From Ignavibacteria bacterium (GTDB lineage Bacteria > Bacteroidota > Ignavibacteria > Tepidaquicellales > Tepidaquicellaceae), in NCBI GenBank assembly GCA_016719565.1, contig JADJYU010000013.1:174897-238896 (forward strand): a stretch of 64,000 bases of DNA, in the 5' to 3' direction. This document shows positions 1 through 8,164 of the stretch, piece after piece; within the stretch, counting starts at the first letter, position 1, and every line of letters begins with the position of its first letter. A model generated the notes under the pieces. The model saw only the letters and a program-made list of their open reading frames with translations, made no database searches and had not been told where the DNA came from. A program made the translations under genes and the position numbers.

Positions 1-981
1 GGAAGTTCTTTCCTCGGAGGAAATCTCGCTGAATGCGCCGGCGGTCCCAGAGCTGTTAAATACGGCGTAACGAAGGATTATGTACTCGGACTTGAAGCTG
101 TACTGCCGACCGGTGAAATAATTAATACCGGCGCAAAAGTTCTGAAGAATGTTTCGGGTTATAACCTCACGCAGTTACTGATAGGCAGCGAAGGAACGCT
201 CGGAATAATTACTAAGATCTATTTCAAACTTATCTCCCTGCCGAAATTCAGAAAGGTAATTCTTGTTGCCTTTAACAGCATAGAGGATTCCGCTAAAACT
301 GTTTCAAAAATATTTCAGTCGGGAATAACTCCATCCGCGCTTGAGCTGATGGAAAAGTCAGCGATCAAAGCTGCGGAAAATCAGCTTGGCAAAAAATTTC
401 CAAACTCCGAAGCGGAAGCGCAGCTTCTTATAGAGGTGGACGGGAATTATGAAGATACTCTTGACAGGGACATAGAAAGAATTGCAGAAACGGTAACTGA
501 ATGCGGAGCTTATGATATTATCTTTGCCGAAGATAATCAGAAGATGAATGAGATCTGGGCGCTGAGAAGATGTATAGGCGAAGCTGTGAAATCCATTTCA
601 GAATATAAAGAAGAAGACACTGTCGTCCCGAGAGCTAAAATTCCTGAACTGATAAACGGCGTTAAAAGCATTTCAAATAAATACGGGATCACTACAATCT
701 GCTATGGTCATGCCGGAGACGGAAATGTGCATGTGAATATTCTTAAAGATAAAATGGAGGAGAAAGAATGGGCGGAAAATCTTGATACAGCTATCAGGGA
801 AATATTTAAACTGACCGTATCGCTTGGAGGCACTATTTCCGGTGAGCACGGGATCGGTTATTCACAAAAAACTTATCTTCCTATTGCTATTGGCGAGACC
901 GAGCTTACTCTGATGAAGAATATTAAGAAAACCATAGACCCGAATAATATTATGAACCCCGGAAAAATTTTCGCCGACTAA
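1..981 (+). CDS. FAD-linked 2-hydroxyacid oxidase (GlcD/D-lactate dehydrogenase family), 5' truncated
   Basis: The window opens inside this gene: the frame is open from base 1 to the stop, giving 326 residues of what is usually a ~460-residue protein. The visible part holds the end of the FAD-binding domain (SSFLGGNLAECAGG, GSEGTLGIIT) and then the FAD-linked oxidase C-terminal domain, with CYGHAGDGNVHVN, SGEHGIG and the closing NPGKIF typical of the family. Known members oxidise glycolate, D-lactate or related 2-hydroxyacids and pass electrons to the respiratory chain. The substrate cannot be read from sequence. A thioesterase follows after 13 bp and nadC after that, so the three are probably co-transcribed. 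Family assignment is firm; the symbol glcD is not assigned because the substrate is unknown. Confidence 0.9.
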   Translation, partial: GSSFLGGNLAECAGGPRAVKYGVTKDYVLGLEAVLPTGEIINTGAKVLKNVSGYNLTQLLIGSEGTLGIITKIYFKLISLPKFRKVILVAFNSIEDSAKTVSKIFQSGITPSALELMEKSAIKAAENQLGKKFPNSEAEAQLLIEVDGNYEDTLDRDIERIAETVTECGAYDIIFAEDNQKMNEIWALRRCIGEAVKSISEYKEEDTVVPRAKIPELINGVKSISNKYGITTICYGHAGDGNVHVNILKDKMEEKEWAENLDTAIREIFKLTVSLGGTISGEHGIGYSQKTYLPIAIGETELTLMKNIKKTIDPNNIMNPGKIFAD

Positions 982-994
982 TCTAAATCTGATA

Positions 995-1396
995 ATGATA
1001 AAGAGTGTTACTGAATACCGCGTGCTGTATGCGCATACTGATAAAATGGGAGTAGTAAACAATGTCAGATATCTGGAATACTTCGAAGCCGGAAGAAATG
1101 ACTTTCTCAGAAAACTCGGATTCCCTTATACAGAACTCGAAAAAATCAATACCGGTCTTCCTGTAATTGAAGCGCATTTAAATTTTATTTCCTCCGCAAA
1201 ATATGATGACGTGATCAGTATTAATACTTTCCTCAATAAATTACCAACTGTGAGATTTACCATAGATTATGAAATTTACTGCGGTGAAATGCTGATCGTA
1301 ACGGGATATACTGTTCATGCATTTGTCAACCTCGAAAAAATGAAACCGGTAAGACCGCCGGAAATCTTTATGGAAATTTTAAAACAAAGTTTTTAA
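995..1396 (+). CDS. Acyl-CoA thioesterase, hotdog fold (YbgC/FadM type)
   Basis: This is a 133-residue single-domain 4HBT hotdog protein, the usual length for the family. The N-terminal signature is clear: YAHTDKMGVVNNVRYLEYFE, with the catalytic Asp of the D-x-x-G-V-V motif at about residue 16 and an FEAGR run following. Such enzymes hydrolyse acyl-CoA thioesters in the cytoplasm. The chain-length preference cannot be predicted. It sits 13 bp after the oxidase gene and 12 bp before nadC, which suggests one transcript rather than a shared pathway. The start ATG was chosen because it places the conserved beta-strand at residue 5-10 as in relatives. Confidence 0.88.
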   Translation: MIKSVTEYRVLYAHTDKMGVVNNVRYLEYFEAGRNDFLRKLGFPYTELEKINTGLPVIEAHLNFISSAKYDDVISINTFLNKLPTVRFTIDYEIYCGEMLIVTGYTVHAFVNLEKMKPVRPPEIFMEILKQSF

Positions 1397-1408
1397 ATAA
1401 TACATCGT

Positions 1409-2287
1409 ATGAATACTAAAACCGGATTTTACAAAAATTTCAATTTAAAAAAAGCGGTAAATCTGATCAGGCTTTCACTGAAGGAAGATATCGGAAAAGG
1501 GGATGCTACATCTGAGCTTTTGATCGGAAAGGATTCCGTTTCAAATGCGGAGATACTTGTAAAGGAAAACGGAATAGCAGCGGGACTGAATATATTCTGC
1601 ATGGTATTTTATCTGATTGATAAAAATGTAAAAGCGGGATTTACTTTAAAGGAAGGTGAGAAGTTCAAAAAAAATACAGTCATTGGATATGTAAAAGGGA
1701 AGACTGCTTCACTGTTAAAATGTGAAAGGGTTGCGCTGAATATTCTTCAGCGGATGTGCGGCATTGCAACAAACGCGGACAGGATGGTGAGACTTCTGGA
1801 CAATGAAAAAATAAAGATAATTGATACAAGAAAAACCACGCCGAATTTCAGACTGTTTGAAAAACTTGCAGTCAGGATCGGAGGAGCGGAGAATCACAGG
1901 ACAGGACTTTATGATATGATTCTGATAAAGGATAACCATATTGAAGCCTGCGGTGGTATAGAGAAAACAATAATGAAGATTGAAAAGTCAGATAAATTTA
2001 AAGAGCTGAGAAAAGAGATCGAGGTAAAGGATCTGAAGGAATTAGAGACAGTGCTTAATTCAGGAACGAAAAAAATACACAGGATCATGCTGGATAATTT
2101 CAGTTTAAAGGATGCAGCGGCAGCCGCTAAAATGAATGACGGCAGATATGAGATTGAAGTATCAGGCGGGATCAATGAAAGTAATATCAGAGATTACAGA
2201 AATCTATCGGGAATAAATTATATCTCAATGGGATCGCTGACTCATTCTTCAAAATCGATGGATATCTCGTTTAATTTTATTACTTGA
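1409..2287 (+). CDS. nadC: Nicotinate-nucleotide pyrophosphorylase (carboxylating)
   Basis: This 292-residue protein is quinolinate phosphoribosyltransferase: quinolinate + PRPP gives nicotinate mononucleotide, CO2 and PPi in de novo NAD synthesis. The N-terminal EDIGKGDATSELL matches the family EDxGxGDxT motif. The PRPP/quinolinate site is seen in DTRKTTPNFR, GGAENHRTGLYD and LIKDNHI. The Glu/Asp-rich barrel end shows EIEVSGGI and SMGSLTHS. One small oddity is GGAENHR where most relatives have GGGHNHR. nadA and nadB are not in the window. It is the last gene of the 1-2287 cluster. Confidence 0.95.
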   Translation: MNTKTGFYKNFNLKKAVNLIRLSLKEDIGKGDATSELLIGKDSVSNAEILVKENGIAAGLNIFCMVFYLIDKNVKAGFTLKEGEKFKKNTVIGYVKGKTASLLKCERVALNILQRMCGIATNADRMVRLLDNEKIKIIDTRKTTPNFRLFEKLAVRIGGAENHRTGLYDMILIKDNHIEACGGIEKTIMKIEKSDKFKELRKEIEVKDLKELETVLNSGTKKIHRIMLDNFSLKDAAAAAKMNDGRYEIEVSGGINESNIRDYRNLSGINYISMGSLTHSSKSMDISFNFIT

Positions 2288-2314
2288 AAATCTACATTGA
2301 TAATCATAAATTTG
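2284..2314 (+). promoter_or_regulatory. Putative Bacteroidetes-type promoter for the three secreted paralogues
   Basis: A TTG at 2284-2286 (a -33-like element overlapping the nadC stop) is followed, after 20 bp, by TAAATTTG at 2307-2314. The latter matches the TAnnTTTG -7 consensus known from Bacteroidetes. It lies about 30 bp before the lipoprotein start. The motif match is seen directly; promoter activity is inference. Confidence 0.4.
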
Positions 2315-2343
2315 GAAAATTTTTTTAACTAAACCAAACTACT

Positions 2344-2844
2344 ATGTCTAATTTTACCAACCGGTTCGGATTTATATTTGCTCTTTTCGTTTCTGCGGTT
2401 ATATTATTTGCATGCGGAGATAAAAAAGAATCTGAAGTTACAAAGGAAACTACGAAAGAAGAAACCAGCTCGAAAAACACCAAAGAAGAAACCAAAACAA
2501 CATCCGGATCTAACCAGCTTTATTTTGTAGAGGAATATACCAAAGAAGGTCAGGAAGTTGGTAAAAGCGAGAAATTTTTCATAGGAAACAAAGGCGGTTA
2601 CATAACTGCAATGCTTAAAACTTCTGCTCCGATCGGAGTAGGAAGCGTTGATGTTCGCCTGGAAAGAGAATCTTTAGACGGTACAGAAATAATTGATACA
2701 AAGCCATATGATGTATTTCCGGATAAAAGTTATTTCTTTTTTGACAAAATTACTTTTTATAAGCCCGGAGATTATACAGTAACAGTGTTCAAGAAAGACG
2801 GTTCACCGATCGCTACAGGTAAAGTTAGAATCGATTTAAAATAA
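2344..2844 (+). CDS. Small lipoprotein, first of three tandem paralogues
   Basis: 166 residues. The N-terminus is a lipoprotein signal: a hydrophobic stretch at residues 8-23 ending in VILFACGDKK, with Cys24 as the likely lipidation site. A Lys/Glu/Thr-rich linker (about residues 28-55) follows, then a ~105-residue beta-rich domain beginning QLYFVEEYTKEGQEVG and containing GGYITAMLKT and FYKPGDYTVTVF. The same domain occurs in the next two genes, so the trio arose by tandem duplication. No family I can name fits. The protein is probably anchored in the outer membrane or periplasm. A following gene lies 27 bp downstream. Confidence 0.8.
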   Translation: MSNFTNRFGFIFALFVSAVILFACGDKKESEVTKETTKEETSSKNTKEETKTTSGSNQLYFVEEYTKEGQEVGKSEKFFIGNKGGYITAMLKTSAPIGVGSVDVRLERESLDGTEIIDTKPYDVFPDKSYFFFDKITFYKPGDYTVTVFKKDGSPIATGKVRIDLK

Positions 2845-2871
2845 TTATTCATTAAATTAATAAATTAAAAA

Positions 2872-3297
2872 ATGAAACTTCTAAAACCCTTGTTTTTTAT
2901 TTTTGCTCTGACAGTTTTACTTTCTGTGAAATCAGAAGTTTACGCCCAGCAGTATCCTGTTTTATATTTCTGTGAATCTTACAGTGATAACGGAGAAGTT
3001 GGTGTGAGCGACAGGTTTACAACAGGTTATCTTACTGTAATGGTTAAAGCTGACGGTCCGCTCGGCTTAAGAGACTGTTCAATACAAATGGATAAATATG
3101 ACAGGACCACAGGTACTTTCAGTTATTACAAGAAATTTCCTTATGTCGTAACTCCAGATATGAAATATGTTTATTTTGCAAAAAATGATGAGAGTGATAT
3201 GAGCTTCGAAGATCCGGGTATTTACCGTGTTTTTCTGTTAGATCATAACGGCAGAACTGTGGCAAGCAGTCTTGTAGAAATTATTTCTAAATATTAA
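2872..3297 (+). CDS. Small secreted beta-rich protein, second tandem paralogue
   Basis: 141 residues with a cleavable signal peptide (hydrophobic residues 6-20, probable cut after VYAQ). The mature part is the same domain as in its neighbours: VLYFCESYSDNGEVGVSDRF, TVMVKADGPLGL and a final DPGIYRVFLLDHNGRTVASS. Unlike the first copy it has no lipobox, so it should be periplasmic or exported. Function is unknown. It is 18 bp from the next paralogue, consistent with one operon of three. Confidence 0.75.
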   Translation: MKLLKPLFFIFALTVLLSVKSEVYAQQYPVLYFCESYSDNGEVGVSDRFTTGYLTVMVKADGPLGLRDCSIQMDKYDRTTGTFSYYKKFPYVVTPDMKYVYFAKNDESDMSFEDPGIYRVFLLDHNGRTVASSLVEIISKY

Positions 3298-3315
3298 TTT
3301 AAAGCAGATAATAAT

Positions 3316-3726
3316 ATGCTAAAAAGAATTTTTTTTATAGCTGCTTTTCTGATCATTTCTGCAGTTTCCGGAAGTTACAATCCGGCAAGTTCACAGACTC
3401 TGTATTTCTGTGAAGATGTCGACAGCGAAGGTTATGCAATATCCGAAAGCTCTGTCTTTAACATTAGTTCAAAGGGAGGATTTCTTAAATTCCTTACGAG
3501 ACTTCCTTATAATATCGGAACTAATTCAGTCAGTTATGAAATTTTCCTTGTAGATACCGAAGGAAATGAAAAATATGAATCCACTATTTATCAGGATGTG
3601 GAAAAAGGCTGGACATGGTTTTGGAAGGAAGTAACTTTCTATAATGCCGGAAGATATAATATTTATGTTTATGACGGAGACAAGAATTTTTTAACGTCTT
3701 CTCAGATAAGAATTCAATTTTATTGA
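3316..3726 (+). CDS. Small secreted beta-rich protein, third tandem paralogue
   Basis: 136 residues with a signal peptide (hydrophobic run at residues 4-16, probable cleavage near ASSQ). The mature domain repeats the family pattern: TLYFCEDVDSEGYAISESSV, KGGFLKFLTRL, VTFYNAGRYNIYVYDGD. Copies two and three share LYFCE near the mature N-terminus, which the lipoprotein copy lacks (LYFVE). No recognised family. A strong terminator follows 23 bp after the stop, which closes the operon. Confidence 0.75.
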   Translation: MLKRIFFIAAFLIISAVSGSYNPASSQTLYFCEDVDSEGYAISESSVFNISSKGGFLKFLTRLPYNIGTNSVSYEIFLVDTEGNEKYESTIYQDVEKGWTWFWKEVTFYNAGRYNIYVYDGDKNFLTSSQIRIQFY

Positions 3727-3749
3727 TTTAAATAAATAATTCTTTAATT

Positions 3750-3787
3750 AAGGTTATTCCGTTGCGCGGAATAACCTTTCTTATTTT
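3750..3787 (+). terminator. Rho-independent terminator
   Basis: A perfect 12-bp stem (AAGGTTATTCCG at 3750-3761 with its complement at 3767-3778) around a 5-nt loop, followed by TCTTATTTT. It ends the operon of three secreted proteins before the flippase gene. Confidence 0.85.
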
Positions 3788-3799
3788 AAATACCGTTTA

Positions 3800-5236
3800 A
3801 TGATTGAAAAAATTAAGAGTCTTTCAAAGGATACGCTGATATACGGCGCTAATACTATTGTCGGAAGATTTCTTGGTTTTTTTCTCGTTCCTTTTTACAC
3901 AAACAAATTCCTTCCTGAAGAATACGGAATAATTACTATTATCTATTCTTACATCGCCATCTTAAATGTTTTTTTCTCCATCGGACTTGAATCAGGATTT
4001 ATGAAATTTTCCTCAACGCTTGAGGTCGGTTCAAAGAAAGAAAACTTTTCGAATCCGTATTTTATCGTAATAGCAAACTCGTTTTTCCTTTCGCTGCTTA
4101 TATACATTTTCGCTCCTGAACTCACGGGCGTGTTTCAGGTGAACAGCGAATACGCATACCTGATAAGGTATTCCGCGCTGATATTATTCTTCGACACAAT
4201 AGTCCTGATCCCGTTCGCATATCTGCGGCTGAAAAACAGAGCTAAGTCCTTTGCGGGAATTAAAATTGTAAACATTACACTGAATGTTGTTTTAAATGTT
4301 GTTCTGATCCTGTATTACAATTTTGGGATCGAGGCTGTTTTTATCAGTAATCTTATTTCATCCGCAGTTACTTTCCTGATGCTATTACCTGTATTAAAAG
4401 ACAACATTACATTTAAATTTAATAAAGACCTGATAAATGAACTGCTCAGGTTTTCAATACCTTATATACCTGCCGGCATAGCGGCAAACATAGTTCAGAT
4501 CATTGACAGACCGATCCTGAAATATCTTACCAATGATGAGACTGTCGGAATTTATACTGCGAATTACAAACTCGGAATATTTATGATGCTTATAGTATCA
4601 ATGTTTGAATTCGCATGGAGACCGTTCTTTCTTAATAATGCAAAGGAGCCGGATGCAAAAAGAATTTTCTCAAAAGTGCTTACAATATTTGTTGTTTTTT
4701 CATCGATAGTATTTTTGATTTTAACGGTGTTCATTGAAAACATTGTCAAGATGGAACTGCCGTTCGGATCATACTTAATAGGAAAGGCGTACTGGTCAGG
4801 ACTTGAGATAGTGCCTGTAATACTTTTCGGATATCTGCTTTACGGAATGTATATAAACTTCATGGCGGGAATTTATATAGAAAAAAAGACAAAGTATCTT
4901 CCGCTGATCACAGGACTCGGCGCAGCGGTGAATATAATTTCGAATTTCATACTGATACCGGAATATTCATATATGGGAGCGGCAATTTCGACGCTGATAA
5001 GTTATTTTGTTATGACAGCGGGTATTTTTATGGTGTCACAGAAATATTACCATATAAATTATGAATATAAAAAGCTAATGACCATTTTTACGATATTACT
5101 TCCTCTGACAGGAGCATACTTTTATATAAACGGTGAGTATGATCTGAGCTGGTATTTAAAAATAGTATTCCCGTTTGCGTTTGTTGTAATGATCTACTTT
5201 TCGGGGATATTGAATTTGAAAACTCTGAAAGAATAA
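3800..5236 (+). CDS. Polysaccharide/lipid-linked oligosaccharide flippase (Wzx/MATE-like)
   Basis: 478 residues, almost wholly hydrophobic, with about 12-14 predicted transmembrane helices. The N-terminus (DTLIYGANTIVGRFLGFFLV, with PFYTNKFLPEEYG after it) is characteristic of the polysaccharide biosynthesis protein family in the MOP superfamily, and a PAGIAANIVQIIDRPILKYL segment in the middle supports it. Relatives flip undecaprenyl-linked sugar units across the inner membrane. No glycosyltransferases flank it, so its substrate is unknown. It lies alone between a terminator and a ~260-bp gap. Confidence 0.85.
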   Translation: MIEKIKSLSKDTLIYGANTIVGRFLGFFLVPFYTNKFLPEEYGIITIIYSYIAILNVFFSIGLESGFMKFSSTLEVGSKKENFSNPYFIVIANSFFLSLLIYIFAPELTGVFQVNSEYAYLIRYSALILFFDTIVLIPFAYLRLKNRAKSFAGIKIVNITLNVVLNVVLILYYNFGIEAVFISNLISSAVTFLMLLPVLKDNITFKFNKDLINELLRFSIPYIPAGIAANIVQIIDRPILKYLTNDETVGIYTANYKLGIFMMLIVSMFEFAWRPFFLNNAKEPDAKRIFSKVLTIFVVFSSIVFLILTVFIENIVKMELPFGSYLIGKAYWSGLEIVPVILFGYLLYGMYINFMAGIYIEKKTKYLPLITGLGAAVNIISNFILIPEYSYMGAAISTLISYFVMTAGIFMVSQKYYHINYEYKKLMTIFTILLPLTGAYFYINGEYDLSWYLKIVFPFAFVVMIYFSGILNLKTLKE

Positions 5237-5499
5237 AACGGGAGTTTCACTGAATAATCAGATGATTCGGGATATTTATTAAAAAGATATTTCACGCAAC
5301 CTAAAGGTTTCGGTTACGAGTGTTTACAAAGCATGATACTACTTTGCAACAATGCGGAGGTTTTTGTAAATTTATTGCAACTTAAAGTGACCGGCAAACC
5401 ATTAACCGGTAAGAGATATAACTGGTCTTAAAATTCAACAGGATCATTTATAAACTCTAAATAAAATTAATTAAATAAAATTAAATCAAATCAAAACGA
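5237..5499. other. Intergenic stretch before the SMR gene, with one degenerate REP
   Basis: No gene is visible. At 5295-5320 lies CGCAACC-TAAA-GGTTTCGG followed by TTACGAG, a worn copy of the REP palindromes arrayed at 31-33 kb. The last ~60 bp before the SMR gene are A/T-only. I looked for a guanidine riboswitch because the next gene is Gdx-like, and did not see one. Confidence 0.5.
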
Positions 5500-5826
5500 A
5501 TGAACTGGATCATACTAATCACAGCAGGATTGTTTGAAGTAGCATTTGCTTTTTGTTTAGGAAAAGCGAAAGAAACTACAGGCAGCGAAATGAATTTATG
5601 GTACGCGGGATTTTTTGTTACGCTCAGTATCAGTATGGGACTCTTAATGAAGGCGACGCAGACTTTGCCGATCGGAACAGCATACGCTGTATGGACGGGG
5701 ATCGGAGCAGCAGGAACAGTCCTTGTAGGAATTCTTGTTTTTAAAGAACCTGCCACTTTTCTGCGGATATTTTTTCTTATAACTCTGATTGGTTCAATCA
5801 TCGGATTAAAATCAGTATCACATTAA
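5500..5826 (+). CDS. Small multidrug resistance exporter, Gdx/SugE subtype
   Basis: 108 residues with four transmembrane helices, the standard SMR length. The conserved Glu of helix 1 is at residue 14 (GLFEVAFAF). The GTAYAVWTGIGAAGTV segment in helix 3 is the signature of the SugE/Gdx branch, whose studied members export guanidinium in exchange for protons. SMR proteins act as antiparallel dimers in the inner membrane; a single gene here suggests a homodimer. Substrate by subfamily only. The next small gene starts directly after the stop (TTG at 5828). Confidence 0.88.
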   Translation: MNWIILITAGLFEVAFAFCLGKAKETTGSEMNLWYAGFFVTLSISMGLLMKATQTLPIGTAYAVWTGIGAAGTVLVGILVFKEPATFLRIFFLITLIGSIIGLKSVSH

Positions 5827-5827
5827 A

Positions 5828-6103
5828 TTGGAAAATTCAAACGATAATAATGATAAAAACTCCGACGGAAGTTCCGTACAAGGAGATATGTCAGATGAAC
5901 AACAATTTGAATATCGAATATTCAAAGACAATATGATGCAGATATACTGGAACGGTAAGGCGGTGATGATGCTTAAAGGTTCAGCAGCCCAGGACCTTAT
6001 GAAAAAACTTGAAAGAGCAGAAGGAAGGGAAGAGCAGTTAGTTCTGGCGAAGGTCACGGGAAATTTTAAAAGAGGTAATGAAAAGATTATAAAAAAGAAA
6101 TGA
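5828..6103 (+). CDS. Small conserved-looking acidic/basic hypothetical protein
   Basis: 91 residues if translation starts at TTG 5828, immediately after the SMR stop. A shorter start at ATG 5888 is possible because AGGAG stands at 5881-5885, but its 3-nt spacing is tight. The N-terminal 25 residues are Asn/Asp-rich and disordered-looking; the core (FEYRIFKDNMMQIYWNGKAV) looks like a small beta unit followed by an amphipathic helix (AAQDLMKKLERAEG), and the tail is Lys-rich. No family recognised. Position suggests co-transcription with the exporter. Confidence 0.6.
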   Translation: MENSNDNNDKNSDGSSVQGDMSDEQQFEYRIFKDNMMQIYWNGKAVMMLKGSAAQDLMKKLERAEGREEQLVLAKVTGNFKRGNEKIIKKK

Positions 6104-6316
6104 TATTTGCTTAAATGATATTTTCATATCTACCCAATCCGGAGCCTGGGGAGGAAGATGAATCCCGTAACTCATAAGTTAATTCCTGCATCATTTTTTA
6201 TTTAATGCGTCTATAATTGTAAGACAATAAATATTAAATATTTGCGGCGCTTATTTGACCGCAGTCTGCATAATTCACATTAAAACTATTAACTTTCTTA
6301 CACAGGAATTTTTAAA
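6104..6316. other. Intergenic region before sigZ
   Basis: 213 bp with no reading frame of note. A G-rich segment (GGAGCCTGGGGAGGAAG near 6140) followed by AATCCCG could form a short stem, but it matches no riboswitch core I know. The final 80 bp are A/T-rich and probably hold the sigZ promoter. Confidence 0.3.
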
Positions 6317-6882
6317 ATGGAAATAAAAAGTATTCACAGTGAGTTTCACAAAATATTGTTCAGCTTCATATCACTCCGCGTAAGAAACCGTGATGACGCT
6401 GCCGATATTTTGCAGGAAGTATTTATAAAGATCGCCGCAAAAATAAATACACTGAGTGACAGACAAAAGCTCAAGAGCTGGATATTTGCAATCACACGGA
6501 ATGCAATTATAGATCACTACCGTAAAACGCGAATAACATACGTACTGACATTACTGATAAAATTATAAATGAAATGAAGGAAGAAACTGATGAGGATTCA
6601 ACCAAAGGGTTAGACAAATGCCTGAAAGGTTTCATACAAAAACTTCCCGAAGAATACCGTGATATAATTATTGACAGTGAAATAAAAGGTATAAAACAAA
6701 AAGACCTTACGGAAAAATACAAACTGGCTTACCCGTCTGTGCGTTCACGCGTGCAGCGGGGGAGAAGCAGATTAAAGGAAATGCTTTTGAACTGCTGCAG
6801 GATTGAAGCTGACAGCAGAGGTAATATTATTGAAGCCGAATGTAAAACCAAATGCTGCGATGACTGCACCGACAGCAAATAA
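6317..6882 (+). CDS. sigZ: ECF RNA polymerase sigma factor, SigZ type (frame broken near 6524)
   Basis: Two frames together make one sigma factor of about 188 residues. The first part (6317 to ~6525) is region 2, with RNRDDAADILQEVFIKI and SWIFAITRNAIIDHYRK. The second (~6528-6882) holds region 4, LPEEYRDIIIDSEIKG with the helix-turn-helix KQKDLTEKYKLAYPSVRSRV. The tail has a Cys cluster (LNCCRIEADSRG, KTKCCDDC) that SigZ proteins carry and that may bind metal or sense thiols. The break corresponds to one missing base, most simply in the AAAA run at 6524-6527, and may be a sequencing error. No anti-sigma gene is adjacent. Cys-rich and methyltransferase genes follow and could be its regulon. 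Confidence 0.8.
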
Positions 6883-6952
6883 AACTGCATCATTTTTTTA
6901 TCCCTCCGTCTATTAAAGTGAAAACAATTTATTCACTTAAAAAAAAATCAAA

Positions 6953-7165
6953 ATGAAAAACAAGAACACCGAACAATTAGTGAAAAACACCTTCACGAAA
7001 TCAGAAAACACAAACACAAATTTAAATTCGGGATGCTGCGGCGGAAAACCTGCCGTCAATTCCGAAGCCTGCTGCAAACTGGATGAAGAAAGAAAAGCGG
7101 AAGGCGGGTCAGGGTGCGGCTGCAATACGCAGGACAGGAAAGATGCGAATGTATCCTGCTGTTAA
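6953..7165 (+). CDS. Cys-rich small protein next to sigZ
   Basis: 70 residues with eight cysteines, all in the last two thirds: GCCGG, EACCKL, GCGCN and a terminal VSCC. The first 25 residues are Asn/Thr/Lys-rich and lack a signal peptide. The spacing of CC, CC, CxC, CC pairs resembles metal-thiolate proteins such as metallothioneins, but no family is recognised. A peptide substrate for modification is an alternative, since a SAM methyltransferase follows 48 bp downstream and SigZ itself ends in a Cys cluster. Metal or oxidant handling is inference from composition and context. Confidence 0.65.
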   Translation: MKNKNTEQLVKNTFTKSENTNTNLNSGCCGGKPAVNSEACCKLDEERKAEGGSGCGCNTQDRKDANVSCC

Positions 7166-7213
7166 AAACATTTTAAAAAACTTTTTTAATTAAAAATTAA
7201 AACAAAATTAATA

Positions 7214-8026
7214 ATGATACAGGAAGCAATACTGGAACACAATATGAAAGCAGCCCGCACGTGGGGTTCAGGCGGAATCAACTATGACAGGATCAGTCAT
7301 TCGATCTCAGACGCAATTGAGCATTGTATAAACAGGCTCAATCCTTTACAGGGAGAAAAAATTCTGGACATAGCAACGGGAACCGGATGGGCGGCGAGAC
7401 TGCTGGCGAAGCGAGATGCGATAGTAACGGGAGTTGATATAGGCGCTGAGTTAATAGAAGCGGCGGAAAAACTTTCCGGTAATTCAAAACTGATAATTGA
7501 TTATGAAGTGGGCGATGCAGAAGCGCTGTCTTTTCCTGACAGGAGTTTTGATGCAGTCGTCTCAACATTCGGAGTAATGTTTGTAAATGATCCTGAAGCC
7601 GCCGCTGCTGAAATGGCAAGAGTTATTAAGCCCGGAGGAAGAATCGGATTAACAACTTGGTCCCCTGAGGGCAGCATTTACGGGCTCTTTAAATTAATGA
7701 AACAATATCAGCCGCCGAACGGAACTCCGCCTCCTTCACCTTTTTTGTGGGGAGCAAAGGAAAGAATACTGGAACTGCTAGATCCGGCATTTGAATTGAA
7801 ATTCGAAACAGGCGTTACTTACCTGCGAGAACCCGACGGTATGGCAGCGTGGAATTTGTTTGCTGAGAGTTACGGACCGACAAAAATGCTGGCAGCGTCA
7901 CTTGATGAAAATCGAAGAAACGATCTGATGGAAGATTTTATTTCATTCCATGAAAGTTTTAAATCCGACTTAGGTGTTGCAATGCCGAGGGAGTATCTGG
8001 TAACGATCGGGACTCGCAGGGATTAG
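7214..8026 (+). CDS. Class I SAM-dependent methyltransferase (UbiE-like)
   Basis: 270 residues. Motif I of the Rossmann fold is ILDIATGTGWAARLLAKR (about residues 53-70), the acidic ribose-binding strand end is VTGVDIGAELIEAAEKL, and motifs II/III are GDAEALSFPDRSFDAVVSTF and MARVIKPGGRIGLTTW. These place it with methyltransferases acting on small molecules. It contains a single Cys, so it is not an arsenite methyltransferase of the ArsM type, which needs several. The substrate is unknown. It is the third gene of the sigZ cluster and ends before a strong terminator. Confidence 0.82.
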   Translation: MIQEAILEHNMKAARTWGSGGINYDRISHSISDAIEHCINRLNPLQGEKILDIATGTGWAARLLAKRDAIVTGVDIGAELIEAAEKLSGNSKLIIDYEVGDAEALSFPDRSFDAVVSTFGVMFVNDPEAAAAEMARVIKPGGRIGLTTWSPEGSIYGLFKLMKQYQPPNGTPPPSPFLWGAKERILELLDPAFELKFETGVTYLREPDGMAAWNLFAESYGPTKMLAASLDENRRNDLMEDFISFHESFKSDLGVAMPREYLVTIGTRRD

Positions 8027-8070
8027 TGGTATTCAAATCCTGTTAAATCTCAGGATCAATTTATACAAAA

Positions 8071-8108
8071 AAAAGCCGCAGTGAATTCTCACTGCGGCTT
8101 TGTGTTTT
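8071..8108 (+). terminator. Rho-independent terminator after the methyltransferase
   Basis: A 12-bp perfect stem (8073-8084 with 8089-8100, GC-rich core GCCGCAGTGA) and 4-nt loop, A-run before and TTGTGTTTTT after. It can work in both directions. Confidence 0.85.
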
Positions 8109-8164
8109 TATAAAAGCAAGTTTCTGTATCACACTGGTAAATAAATTCGTGTCTTTTAACTCTC

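Noticed and set aside
5237..5499. Guanidine riboswitch before the Gdx-like exporter
   Set aside because: No paired ACGR-loop hairpins or other ykkC-class core found; only a worn REP.
7214..8026. Arsenite methyltransferase (ArsM)
   Set aside because: The protein has one Cys; ArsM needs several conserved cysteines.
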